DNA from: Cytophagales bacterium
Lineage (GTDB): Bacteria; Bacteroidota; Bacteroidia; Cytophagales; Cyclobacteriaceae
DNA: 61,229 nt
NCBI GenBank assembly: GCA_027317105.1
Contig: DAHVFH010000175.1
Span: 1-61,229 of the forward strand
Direction: 5' to 3'
Made by a program: the position numbers and the translations under genes. The notes under the pieces were generated by a model, which ran no database searches, was not told the DNA's origin, and saw only the letters and a list, made by a program, of their open reading frames with translations. This document shows positions 52,992 through 61,229 of the stretch, piece by piece (the stretch's first letter is position 1; every line of letters starts with the position of its first letter).

Positions 52992-53022
52992 TAAACCTAC
53001 CGTTAAAACTGGATAAAGCAAA
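52992..53022 (-). promoter_or_regulatory. candidate Bacteroidota-type promoter of susC
   Basis: On the minus strand TTTG (53022-53019) and TAGGTTTA (52999-52992) are separated by 19 bp, matching the Bacteroidota sigma-ABfr pattern TTTG-N19-TAnnTTTG with one mismatch. It lies 41 bp before the susC start. Confidence 0.55.
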
Positions 53023-53036
53023 GAAAAAAATAAAAA

Positions 53037-53071
53037 TGTGTGCGCACACAATATTATTGTGTGCGCACACA
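53037..53071. promoter_or_regulatory. paired 14-bp palindromic operators for the LacI-type regulator
   Basis: Two identical perfect palindromes TGTGTGCGCACACA (53037-53050 and 53058-53071) are separated by ATATTAT. Their centres are exactly 21 bp apart, two helical turns, so two regulator dimers would bind the same DNA face. They lie in the 172-bp divergent region between susC and the LacI gene, immediately upstream of the susC promoter candidate. Confidence 0.85.
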
Positions 53072-53123
53072 TATATTTACAGGGTTTTAAACTGAAAAAT
53101 CCTATTTTCACAAAAAAATCGAA

Positions 53124-54233
53124 GTGGAGAAGAAAAACTTCCGGATAAAGGACATTGCCCATGCTTCGGGTGTGTCTGTAGGCACTGTGGATCGGGTGCT
53201 GCATAATCGCGGGAAAGTCTCAGCCGTTGCTTTGAAGAAAGTCATGGAGGTATTGAGCAAAAACGAGTACAAGCCTAACCTCATTGCACGATTGCTTGGC
53301 TCGAACCGCTCTTATAGAATTGCTATCCTGTTACCCGACCCGGATCAAGATCCTTACTGGGGAATTGCCAGATTAGGAATGTTTCAGGCCGAAAATGAAT
53401 GGCAGCACTACAACATAAAATTGGTAACTTTTCCATTTGAAATGTTGCATAAGCATTCCTTTGAAAAAGCGGCTGCGAAAGTACTAGAATCAAGACCAGA
53501 TGGGGTACTAATAGCGCCTATCTTTTATCATGAAACCCTACCTTTCTTTGAAGCCTGCCATCAAAAAAAAATTCCCTTTGTCTTGTTTAACACGAATATT
53601 AAAGAGTCCAAGGCACTTTGTTTTATCGGCCAAGATTTGTATCAAAGTGGGAGGGTTGCAGCAGAATTGATTTGTATGGGGCAATCTTTACCCGCCAAGT
53701 TTGGTGTGCTGCACGTTGATGAGGATTTGGAAGATTCCGTCCACTTCTTGGAAAAAGAAAAAGGGTTTAAGGAATATATTAATGAGACTTTTGAAAGCAA
53801 GGCTGATGTTGTGTCACTTAACCGAACAAGCTCTTCTGACTTCTCATTCAAAAAGAAGTTGGCAAATCTGGTATCAGATCCCCACTTGAAAGGTGTTTTC
53901 GTTAGTTCCTCTCACGGAACGACCACTGCAGCAACTCTTTTAAAAAATCATAGAAAAAATAATGTCCGCCTTGTAGGCTATGATTTGTTGAAAGAAAACA
54001 CCGAATACATGAAAGATGGAATAATTGATTTCTTAATTCACCAAAAACCTCAACAACAAGCATTTCTCGGGATTAGTTGCTTGGCGAACTATCTGGTGTT
54101 TAAGAAGGAGGCTGTGCATATGAATTTGTTTCCTCTTGAGATAGTCACCCGTCAAAATTTAGATTCGTATGTAAAACTTAGTGAGCAGAAGGAAAATGGC
54201 CAAAATGTAACGTACAAGCCTGTTATCATCTAA
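53124..54233 (+). CDS. LacI/PurR-family regulator with sugar-binding domain
   Basis: A 369-residue repressor. The N-terminal helix-turn-helix reads IKDIAHASGVSVGTVDRVLHN (residues ~6-26) with hinge KPNLIARLLGSNR, followed by a periplasmic-binding-protein-like sensor domain with RIAILLPDPDQDPYWG and ESRPDGVLIAPI. The start is GTG at 53124; no in-frame ATG precedes the HTH. It is divergent from susC and 24 bp before nagB, so it probably controls both, using the paired palindromes upstream. The effector is likely an amino sugar or its phosphate, given nagB. Confidence 0.9.
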   Translation: MEKKNFRIKDIAHASGVSVGTVDRVLHNRGKVSAVALKKVMEVLSKNEYKPNLIARLLGSNRSYRIAILLPDPDQDPYWGIARLGMFQAENEWQHYNIKLVTFPFEMLHKHSFEKAAAKVLESRPDGVLIAPIFYHETLPFFEACHQKKIPFVLFNTNIKESKALCFIGQDLYQSGRVAAELICMGQSLPAKFGVLHVDEDLEDSVHFLEKEKGFKEYINETFESKADVVSLNRTSSSDFSFKKKLANLVSDPHLKGVFVSSSHGTTTAATLLKNHRKNNVRLVGYDLLKENTEYMKDGIIDFLIHQKPQQQAFLGISCLANYLVFKKEAVHMNLFPLEIVTRQNLDSYVKLSEQKENGQNVTYKPVII

Positions 54234-54257
54234 TCAAATAATTAAAAATTTTAAATT

Positions 54258-56171
54258 ATGCCTAACGGAAACACACTTCACATCAATTTTGAAAAGATTC
54301 CTATCTCCATTTTTGATTCGGCTGATCAGGCATCCAAATCGGTTGCTCACGAAATCGCTGAATTGATTCGGCAAAAACAAAAAGAAGGCAAACCTGCCGT
54401 TCTTGGATTGGCCACGGGGTCTTCGCCAAAAAAAGTTTACGTAGAACTGATCCGGCTACATAAGGACGAAGGCCTGAGCTTTAAGAATGTAATTTCATTT
54501 AATCTCGATGAATATTACCCAATGCCCGCATCAGCGCCCCAGAGTTACCATTGGTTCATGGAAGAAAATTTATTTAATCATGTTGATATTCCGAAGAACC
54601 AATACCACGTTCCAGATGGAACAGTGCCGATGGAGTCCATCAAAAGCTTTTGTAAAAGTTATGAGGCAAGCATTAATGAAGTCGGTGGACTTGATTTTCA
54701 ATTATTGGGCATAGGTCGAAACGGACACATTGGTTTTAATGAGCCAGGCTCTCACGTGAATTCGCTGACCCGGTTAATCACCCTTGATTTTACAACCCGT
54801 TCCGATGCTGGCCAGGATTTTGGTGGTATTGCCAATGTGCCACGCAAAGCCATTACCATGGGTATAAAACAAATCATGCAGGCGAAGCGTGTTGTCCTTA
54901 TTGCTTGGGGCGAGCATAAGTCACCCATTGTACGTCAAGCCGTGGAAGGGCCTGTAGCGGAACACATTCCGGCATCCTATTTACAAGGACACCCTAATGT
55001 ACATTTTGTAATGGATGAGTCTTGCGCGGCGGGCCTTAGCAGACGAAAGACTCCTTGGCTGTTTGATTCGGTTGAATGGAACAATTCCATGATCAAAAAA
55101 GCGGTCACTAGTTTGGCTTTGTCGCTGGAGAAATCAATTCTCATGCTTACCAACGAGGACTACAATGAAAATGGACTTAGTGAATTGCTTGCCCGTTATG
55201 GTCAAGCGTATGATATTAACATTGAAGTATTTAATTGGGTACAACATACCATTACCGGCTGGCCAGGTGGTAAACCCAATGCCGATGATACGCACCGGCC
55301 TGAGCGTGCAGTACCAGCTCGAAAACGAGTGATTATCTTTAGCCCTCATCCCGATGACGATATCATCTCCATGGGTGGAACTTTTCAGCGGTTGGTCGAT
55401 CAGGGGCACGATGTTCACGTGGCTTATCAAACCTCAGGCAACATTGCGGTAGCTGATGACGAAGCGTTGCGTTTCATTGAATATGTGAGGGACTTTAACG
55501 CTAAATTTTCGATGAACAATGAAGCCATCGAGAAAATGTATTTTGAAGCCAACGGGTTTTTGGAAAAAAAGAAAAAAGGGGAAAAGGATACAGAGGCCGT
55601 GCGAATGATTAAAGGGCTGATCCGGGTAAGCGAAGCAAAAAATACCTGTCGTTTCGTTGGCGTGCCGCAAGAAAAGATGCACTTTTTAAATATGCCATTT
55701 TATGAAACGGGTACAGTACAGAAAAACCCGCTTGGCGAAGGTGATTTTAAAGTAGTTACTGAGCTAATACGGAAAATAAAGCCTCACCAAATATATGCCG
55801 CGGGTGACTTGGCAGATCCTCATGGCACACACAAAGTTTGCCTGGATGCGGTGATTGAAGCTTTGCATCGTTTGAAAAGCGAGAGCTTCATGAAAGATTG
55901 TTGGACATGGCTATATAAAGGAGCTTGGGCAGAATGGGATATCGATATGATCGAAATGGCAGTCCCCATGAGCCCCGATCAGGTTATCAGCAAGCGAATG
56001 GGAGTTTTTAAACACCAGTCCCAAAAAGACGGGGTTGTTTATCAAGGCAATGATGCTCGGGAATTTTGGCAACGTGCAGAAGATCGAAACAAGGCCACAG
56101 CGCTCATTTACAATAAATTAGGCCTCGCTGAGTATGCGGCAATGGAGGCGTTTGTGCGGTTGAAGCTCTGA
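54258..56171 (+). CDS. nagB: glucosamine-6-phosphate deaminase fused to PIG-L deacetylase
   Basis: A 637-residue fusion common in Bacteroidota. Residues ~1-270 are NagB: GLATGSSPKKVY phosphate loop, D84 in FNLDEYYPM, and GIGRNGHIGFNEPGS with the active-site His. Residues ~350-620 are a PIG-L/LmbE domain with SPHPDDDIISMGG and DPHGTHKVC zinc motifs. NagB makes fructose 6-phosphate and ammonia from glucosamine 6-phosphate; the PIG-L part could deacetylate an N-acetyl substrate. It gives direct evidence that amino sugars are the theme of the locus. It is cytoplasmic and co-transcribed with the LacI-type gene. Confidence 0.92.
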   Translation: MPNGNTLHINFEKIPISIFDSADQASKSVAHEIAELIRQKQKEGKPAVLGLATGSSPKKVYVELIRLHKDEGLSFKNVISFNLDEYYPMPASAPQSYHWFMEENLFNHVDIPKNQYHVPDGTVPMESIKSFCKSYEASINEVGGLDFQLLGIGRNGHIGFNEPGSHVNSLTRLITLDFTTRSDAGQDFGGIANVPRKAITMGIKQIMQAKRVVLIAWGEHKSPIVRQAVEGPVAEHIPASYLQGHPNVHFVMDESCAAGLSRRKTPWLFDSVEWNNSMIKKAVTSLALSLEKSILMLTNEDYNENGLSELLARYGQAYDINIEVFNWVQHTITGWPGGKPNADDTHRPERAVPARKRVIIFSPHPDDDIISMGGTFQRLVDQGHDVHVAYQTSGNIAVADDEALRFIEYVRDFNAKFSMNNEAIEKMYFEANGFLEKKKKGEKDTEAVRMIKGLIRVSEAKNTCRFVGVPQEKMHFLNMPFYETGTVQKNPLGEGDFKVVTELIRKIKPHQIYAAGDLADPHGTHKVCLDAVIEALHRLKSESFMKDCWTWLYKGAWAEWDIDMIEMAVPMSPDQVISKRMGVFKHQSQKDGVVYQGNDAREFWQRAEDRNKATALIYNKLGLAEYAAMEAFVRLKL

Positions 56172-56328
56172 GTAAAATGAAATTATGGATAAGGTATTAA
56201 ATTGGGTTAAGCGGAAACAAACCAGATAATAGTTTATTTTATGGGCCGATTTTCAATATTTTTATCACTTTGGTATTCAGGTTTTGAAAAATTATAGTAA
56301 AATTGGGAAGTCTAAACTACTAAATCTC

Positions 56329-57216
56329 ATGAAAGTAACACGTTTTGGAATTTCCCCCCTTGTCTTCATCCTCACATTAGTACTCTTTTCTTGTAGCCCA
56401 AAGAAAGAGAAAAGTGATAGTTCTGATGAATTTAAGCAGGCAGAAGAGTCTTTAAAAAATGAAATTAAAGATGTTGTGTATAACATTCCTTCTCCGTCTG
56501 AAATTCCCTACATGCTGCAGGCAACTGGAGCAGAATACAATCAAAGTTTACTCAGCGATAGAAAGAAAGCCGATCAATACCTTACTCGTAACGATAAAGC
56601 TGCCCTTATTTTAGGTGTTTACGCAGCTGATATTGGCTATTTAGTTTCTTACGAAAAGACACAAGATGCTATTAACTATTTGAATGCATCAAAAAAACTG
56701 GCTGATAACTTGGGCATTCTTGGTTCTTTTGATACCGAGCTTCTTAAGCGGTTTGAGAAAAATATTTCGAAAAAAGACTCGCTCTCTAAAATGGTTGACG
56801 ATGCTATTCATCAGACCGAAAAATATTTGAGGAATGACAATCGGAATCAGCCTGCTGCCCTTATGATTTGCGGAAGCTTTATTGAAGGTCTTTATATTTC
56901 AACTGGGCTCATTAAAACCTACCCAAAAAACTTATTGAAAGATGACGACAGAAACCTTATTCTTACTCCGATTATTCGAGTAGTTATCCAGCAGCGTGAA
57001 TCGGTTGATGAATTGGTGAGAATGTTGGGCTCAATTGAGCAAACTGAAACGGTTACGGCCTTATTGAAAGACTTGGATTCTTTGCAAGCAAGCTATAAAG
57101 CTTTAAACGTTGAGGATCAAATCAAGCACAATCGCTCGGATTTGGTTTTGACAGACAAGAATTTAGTTGAACTCACATCAACCATAGAAAAATTAAGGAA
57201 GTCGATTACGGATTAA
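56329..57216 (+). CDS. lipoprotein of unknown function
   Basis: The ATG at 56329 begins a lipoprotein signal (FGISPLVFILTLVLFSC); a TTG at 56284 also lies in frame but adds nothing recognisable. The 280-residue mature protein is almost all helical, rich in Lys/Glu/Asp, with a coiled-coil-like C-terminus (LTSTIEKLRKSITD). No family is recognised. It ends 19 bp before a strong terminator. It does not look like part of the sugar locus. Confidence 0.65.
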   Translation: MKVTRFGISPLVFILTLVLFSCSPKKEKSDSSDEFKQAEESLKNEIKDVVYNIPSPSEIPYMLQATGAEYNQSLLSDRKKADQYLTRNDKAALILGVYAADIGYLVSYEKTQDAINYLNASKKLADNLGILGSFDTELLKRFEKNISKKDSLSKMVDDAIHQTEKYLRNDNRNQPAALMICGSFIEGLYISTGLIKTYPKNLLKDDDRNLILTPIIRVVIQQRESVDELVRMLGSIEQTETVTALLKDLDSLQASYKALNVEDQIKHNRSDLVLTDKNLVELTSTIEKLRKSITD

Positions 57217-57235
57217 TCACTTTTTTTAGAAATAC

Positions 57236-57268
57236 AAAAAGGGCTGTCTCACAAGGATAGCCCTTTTT
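57236..57268 (+). terminator. intrinsic terminator after the lipoprotein gene
   Basis: AAAAAGGGCTGTC pairs with GATAGCCCTTTTT (one G-U) around a 7-nt loop. Confidence 0.85.
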
Positions 57269-57340
57269 AATTAAAAAGGTTAAAAATCGCTATAGCGGCC
57301 TTCGATCTCTTTCTTATCTTTAGTAAATAAATTTTGACCC

Positions 57341-60300
57341 ATGAGTGAGCCCGTACTTAAAGCAATCATCAGGCTTTTTGCCTTTGTGGCGAAAGAAGAC
57401 AGTGTAACCTCCCAGGAGCGTGATCATATTTACGCCTTTTTGGAAGACCATCTAAGCAGGCCTTCCATGGAGCGTCATATCAGTTTATTTGACGAGTATG
57501 CGCAAGAAAATTCAGATAAGCTCACAGAAACCAGGGAAAATGACACCATTGCGCAAATATGCAAGTCGATAAATGAGGAGGTGACCCAAAAACAAAAGAT
57601 GGTCGTGCTGATGGAGTTGATGAGCATTGTGTTGGCGGATGGAACAATTTCTGCGCGCGAAGAGAAACTGTCGAAAATCATTAGTTCACAATTCAATATT
57701 AGTTCAAATGAACTCGAATTAGTGAAGACGTTTGTAAACCTTCAAATCCCGTCTCAAGCCGAAGAGAATTTTCTTTTTGTAAGTAGTGATAAAAATAGTC
57801 TGTGGGGCAAACATATTTTTCGCCCTGATTTAGATGGGTTTATTACGATTCTGCATGTGCCAAAGGTTGAACTCTATTTTTTAAAATACGTAGGAAATTC
57901 GGATGTGTTCCTTAACGGAGTTCCGCAGAAAAGAGGAAAGATAAGTGTATTAGCTACGGGCAGTTCAATTCGCTGGGGGGCGGTGGAGCCAGTCTACTAT
58001 GGCGGGGTTTTAGGGGTTTTCAAAAAGAATGAAAAGAAACCCAAAACAAGCTTTGAGGCAAAAAGCATTTCCTATCAATTTAAAAATGGTAAACTTGGTT
58101 TGCGCCAAGTAACGGTGGCCGAAGAATCAGGTAACCTGGTCGCCTTGATGGGCGCCAGCGGTGCGGGGAAAAGTACGTTGTTGCATGTGCTCAACGGAAA
58201 TGAAAAACCTTCGAGTGGACAAGTGCTAATCAATGGAATAGACATCCATCGTGAACCTGAAAAAATTGAAGGCATAATTGGGTTTGTTCCTCAAGATGAT
58301 CTGCTCATTGAGGATCTTACCGTCTATCAAAATTTATATTTTGCAGCAAAACTTTGCTTTAGTCATCTCAATGAAGAAGAGATTGATTTTCTTGTTTTAA
58401 AAACGTTGGATGACCTTGGCCTTAATGAAGCGTGGAATTTGAAGGTGGGCTCTGTTCTTCAAAAAACAATTAGTGGAGGGCAACGTAAAAGATTGAACAT
58501 TGGCCTGGAGCTCTTGCGCGAACCAGCGGTGCTGTTTGTTGATGAGCCTACTTCTGGACTTTCTTCCCGCGACTCTGAAAATATTATTGATCTATTAAAA
58601 GAACTTTCGTTAAAAGGAAAACTGGTTTTTGCGGTAATTCATCAGCCTTCCTCCGATATTTTCAAGATGTTTGACCACCTCTTGATCCTCGACACGGGTG
58701 GATACCAGATTTATTATGGCAATCCAGTGGAAGCCGTAATTTATTTCAGGAAGAGCATACGCATGGTCAACAGCGAAGTGGGCGAATGTTATGCTTGCGG
58801 GAATGTTAACCCCGAACAGATTTTTAATATCATTGAGACAAAAGTCATTAATGAGTTTGGGAATTTTACCAATGAACGAAAGTTCTCGGCTGAGCAATGG
58901 AACAAGCTTTTTTTGGAAAAGATTAAGGTTCCCGTTGTAGCCCAACAAAATGGAATGCCTCACTCTACGCTGCGGATCCCCAGATGGCTTAAGCAAGCTC
59001 ATTTGTTTGGTTTACGCGATGTGCTTTCAAAACTCAGCAACACACAATATCTGGTGATCAACTTACTTGAAGCACCTGCGCTGGCCTTTATTCTGGCTTT
59101 CATCGTCCGCTACTACAATTCCGATGACCCCATGAATACGGGCTATGTCTTCAGCAAAAACCTGAACATGCCCGCTTATTTTTTCATGAGTGTAATTGTT
59201 GCGCTTTTCATGGGGTTGACGGTAAGTGCGGAAGAAATTATTCGAGATCGGAAAATTTTAAAAAGAGAAAAATTTCTTCATTTAAACCGAAGCAGTTACA
59301 TCGTTTCTAAAATTTCGATTTTGTTTGCGATTTCGGCTATCCAGACGCTTCTATTTGTACTGGTCGGCAATTATTTTCTTGAGATACGGGGGATGTTCAT
59401 TATCCATTGGGCGATTCTTTTTAGTACCTCTTGTTTTGCGAATTTATTAGGACTCAATATTTCTTCCGCATTCAACTCAGCTGTGACAATCTATATTTTG
59501 ATTCCCATCTTGCTTATTCCTCAATTGATTTTGAGTGGGGTAGTAGTAAAATTCGATAAACTAAATCCTGTTATCGGCAATACGGCTACCGTGCCAATGG
59601 TGGGTAATATTATGGCCTCCCGATGGGCTTTTGAAGCGGCCATGGTTGCCCAGTATAAGGATAACGAGTTTGAGAAACAATTTTATATGTTTGATAAAAT
59701 AAGATCAGAGTCGGATTTTAAGAAAATCTACCTCATCCCAGAGTTAGAAAGCCGTCTTGACTTTGTGAATCTTAACTATAAAAAATCGGATCCGGCCACC
59801 CAGGAGCTGGTAAATAAAAAATTAACTGTTTTGCGAATTGAAATTAACGATGAATTAGAAGTTATAGGAAAAGACAACTTTAAATACCTTGATTTCCTTG
59901 TTCCCAATAAGTTTGATTCAATGACGCATGTTGCCACCGTGAATTTTTTTGAAACTTTAAAGAAGTTTTATAACAACCGATACAACAATGTCGATCAGAG
60001 AAGAGACACGGAAATTCAGCGGAGGACCAATACACCTGAAAAGGAAAAATCATTTGAAGCGGAACGCCAGGCTTATCAAAATGAGGCCATTACTGAGCTG
60101 GTGAAAAACACTTCGGAACTGGTTCGTGTTATTGAGAAAAACGGGAAGTTGATTCAGAAAATTTATCCGATATACAAAGATCCGGATCCGGAACATATGG
60201 TGGATTTTGATGCACAGTTTTATATGCCTCAAAAGCATTTTCTCAATCACAACATCGATACTTTTTATTTTAATTTGGGGGTCATCTGGTTGATGACACT

Positions 60301-60391
60301 AGTTCTGTCCTTGATGCTTTATTACGAGGTCTTGTTAAAAATAATTGACGGCATGGGCAATATTTATAATAAAATTCCAAAAAGGATGTAG
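57341..60391 (+). CDS. ABCG-type ABC transporter with TerB-like and FHA-like N-terminal domains
   Basis: A 1016-residue single-chain half transporter. Residues ~1-135 resemble TerB (VLADGTISAREEKLSKI). Residues ~145-230 are FHA-like (NSDVFLNGVPQKRGKISVL). The ATPase (~240-460) has Walker A GASGAGKSTLL, signature ISGGQRKRLNIG, Walker B AVLFVDEPTSGLSSRD and HQPS switch His. The C-terminal membrane domain has five or six helices plus a long polar insert (~780-970) before the last one (GVIWLMTLVLSLMLYY). ABCG half transporters usually export lipids or drugs as dimers. The FHA-like domain suggests phosphopeptide-dependent control; the substrate is unknown. Confidence 0.88.
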   Translation: MSEPVLKAIIRLFAFVAKEDSVTSQERDHIYAFLEDHLSRPSMERHISLFDEYAQENSDKLTETRENDTIAQICKSINEEVTQKQKMVVLMELMSIVLADGTISAREEKLSKIISSQFNISSNELELVKTFVNLQIPSQAEENFLFVSSDKNSLWGKHIFRPDLDGFITILHVPKVELYFLKYVGNSDVFLNGVPQKRGKISVLATGSSIRWGAVEPVYYGGVLGVFKKNEKKPKTSFEAKSISYQFKNGKLGLRQVTVAEESGNLVALMGASGAGKSTLLHVLNGNEKPSSGQVLINGIDIHREPEKIEGIIGFVPQDDLLIEDLTVYQNLYFAAKLCFSHLNEEEIDFLVLKTLDDLGLNEAWNLKVGSVLQKTISGGQRKRLNIGLELLREPAVLFVDEPTSGLSSRDSENIIDLLKELSLKGKLVFAVIHQPSSDIFKMFDHLLILDTGGYQIYYGNPVEAVIYFRKSIRMVNSEVGECYACGNVNPEQIFNIIETKVINEFGNFTNERKFSAEQWNKLFLEKIKVPVVAQQNGMPHSTLRIPRWLKQAHLFGLRDVLSKLSNTQYLVINLLEAPALAFILAFIVRYYNSDDPMNTGYVFSKNLNMPAYFFMSVIVALFMGLTVSAEEIIRDRKILKREKFLHLNRSSYIVSKISILFAISAIQTLLFVLVGNYFLEIRGMFIIHWAILFSTSCFANLLGLNISSAFNSAVTIYILIPILLIPQLILSGVVVKFDKLNPVIGNTATVPMVGNIMASRWAFEAAMVAQYKDNEFEKQFYMFDKIRSESDFKKIYLIPELESRLDFVNLNYKKSDPATQELVNKKLTVLRIEINDELEVIGKDNFKYLDFLVPNKFDSMTHVATVNFFETLKKFYNNRYNNVDQRRDTEIQRRTNTPEKEKSFEAERQAYQNEAITELVKNTSELVRVIEKNGKLIQKIYPIYKDPDPEHMVDFDAQFYMPQKHFLNHNIDTFYFNLGVIWLMTLVLSLMLYYEVLLKIIDGMGNIYNKIPKRM

Positions 60392-60393
60392 GC

Positions 60394-61161
60394 ATGTTTT
60401 TTATTCTTTCTAAAATACTTGCTTATTTGATCATGCCGTTTTTTGTCATCTGCTGCATTTTTATTTTCGCAGCAATTTTGAAAAGGCAACCTTTAAAAAT
60501 TAGAACCTTTTACGCAGGACTTACCCTTCTCCTTTTTTTTTCTAACCCTTTTCTAGCCAATGAAGTTGTTAAACTTTGGGAAGTTCCGATCACTCCTTTC
60601 AATGAATTAAAGAAAAATTATACTTGGGGAATTGTACTGACAGGCGTCACCAAACATGAAGATGGAATTGATGACCGGATTTTCTTTGGACGAGGAGCTG
60701 ACCGGGTAACCCATACCGTGCAGCTATATAAATTGGGAAAAATAAAAAAAATATTGGTTTCGGGCGGGAGTGGAAGGTTATTTAGATGGGATCGCAAAGA
60801 AGCCGATGAAATCACTGAAGCGTTGGTACTTATGGGAGTTCCAGATTCTTCAATTGTAAAAGAAAGCAATTCAAGGAATACACACGAGTCGGCTGAGGCA
60901 ACGAAGAAAATTTTGGAAAAGAAGACAAAACCATCGGATTGCTTATTAATCACGTCAGCCTTTCACATGCGTAGGTCTGTGGGATGCTTTAGAAAAGCAG
61001 GATGGGCCGTAGATGGCTTCAGTACGGATTTTATTTCACACCCCCGAAAATTTATGCTTGACGACCTACTTATTCCGAGTACAGAAGCATTAGACAATTG
61101 GCGTGTAATCTTAAAAGAATGGGTGGGCTATGTCTCCTATCAACTCGCGGGATACATTTGA
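60394..61161 (+). CDS. DUF218 (YdcF/ElyC-like) membrane protein
   Basis: A 255-residue protein with two N-terminal membrane helices (AYLIMPFFVICCIFIFAAIL and a second near LTLLLFFSNPFLA) and a DUF218 domain: WGIVLTGVT, KKILVSGGSGRL, KESNSRNTHESAE and LLITSAFHMRRS, the family's conserved blocks. ElyC-type members work in envelope glycan assembly, for example peptidoglycan or enterobacterial-common-antigen lipid-linked steps. The start is 2 bp after the ABC transporter stop, so the two form an operon, which may imply that they work on the same envelope substrate. Confidence 0.85.
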   Translation: MFFILSKILAYLIMPFFVICCIFIFAAILKRQPLKIRTFYAGLTLLLFFSNPFLANEVVKLWEVPITPFNELKKNYTWGIVLTGVTKHEDGIDDRIFFGRGADRVTHTVQLYKLGKIKKILVSGGSGRLFRWDRKEADEITEALVLMGVPDSSIVKESNSRNTHESAEATKKILEKKTKPSDCLLITSAFHMRRSVGCFRKAGWAVDGFSTDFISHPRKFMLDDLLIPSTEALDNWRVILKEWVGYVSYQLAGYI

Positions 61162-61166
61162 ATGCA

Positions 61167-61229
61167 ATGAGAGATAACCAACTCAAACCTATTTTTTATT
61201 TGCTCGTGTTAGCGGTAGCTTTTCTGTTT
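61167..61229 (+). CDS. start of a membrane protein, cut by window edge
   Basis: The first 21 codons (MRDNQLKPIFYLLVLAVAFLF) follow the DUF218 stop by 5 bp and look like a short cytoplasmic tail followed by a membrane helix. The rest is outside the window, so the family cannot be named. The spacing suggests it belongs to the same operon. Confidence 0.45.
   Translation, partial: MRDNQLKPIFYLLVLAVAFLF

Noticed and set aside
1..61229. CRISPR arrays, rRNA genes, insertion sequences, phage genes
   Set aside because: None seen: no regular repeat-spacer pattern, no rRNA segments, no transposase or integrase frames.

Overview
The window looks like chromosomal DNA of a Bacteroidota bacterium, most likely a Cytophagales/Cyclobacteriaceae-type member. 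The basis is a SusC/SusD outer-membrane pair, many lipoproteins, DUF4270 and FG-GAP/ASPIC proteins, near absence of Shine-Dalgarno sequences, and a Bacteroidota-type promoter (TTTG, 19 bp, TAnnTTTn). The exact taxon cannot be fixed from sequence reading alone.

Layout. 1-5.8 kb: the start of a gamma-glutamyltransferase gene, a TetR regulator, a PaaG-type enoyl-CoA hydratase, a secreted beta-barrel protein, tRNA-Arg(ACG), and a DUF4270 plus Kelch lipoprotein pair. 5.8-6.7 kb: a degenerate region with no intact gene. 6.8-9.4 kb: two tiny exported proteins divergent from a TPR histidine kinase. 9.4-13.6 kb: metG and thrS. 13.7-18.5 kb: glycerol uptake and oxidation (glpF, glpK, glpD) with an MNT/HEPN toxin-antitoxin pair inserted between glpF and glpK, followed by a DUF3179 membrane protein and a small helical lipoprotein.

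20-56 kb is an accessory carbohydrate supercluster. A plus-strand arm (24.5-33.3 kb) carries a DUF5107/TPR exoprotein, a SelA-like PLP enzyme, two tandem amidohydrolases and a PQQ-type sugar dehydrogenase. A minus-strand arm (53.0 down to 33.4 kb) carries SusC, SusD, a BASS transporter, an RraA/HMG-aldolase-type protein, a third amidohydrolase, a cytochrome-c-linked sugar dehydrogenase, a RidA-like protein, a second SelA-like enzyme, a CBM9-like protein, and then a DUF1549/DUF1553, DUF1501, cytochrome-domain and NHL-repeat set. A divergent LacI-type regulator and a NagB/PIG-L fusion lie beside susC, and two 14-bp palindromes exactly 21 bp apart sit in the divergent intergenic region.

Main inference: nearly every catabolic enzyme here has an export signal (Sec, lipoprotein or Tat). 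Together they could form a complete non-phosphorylative amino-sugar-acid pathway outside the cytoplasm: oxidation of an amino sugar to an N-acyl-aminoaldonate, deacylation, PLP-dependent ammonia elimination with RidA clearing the enamine/imine, aldol cleavage to pyruvate, and uptake of the product by the BASS carrier. Families and motifs are visible in the sequence; the substrate and the order of steps are inferred.

56-61 kb: a lipoprotein of unknown function, a large ABCG-type transporter with TerB-like and FHA-like N-terminal domains, a YdcF/ElyC-like DUF218 protein, and the start of one more membrane protein cut by the window edge.
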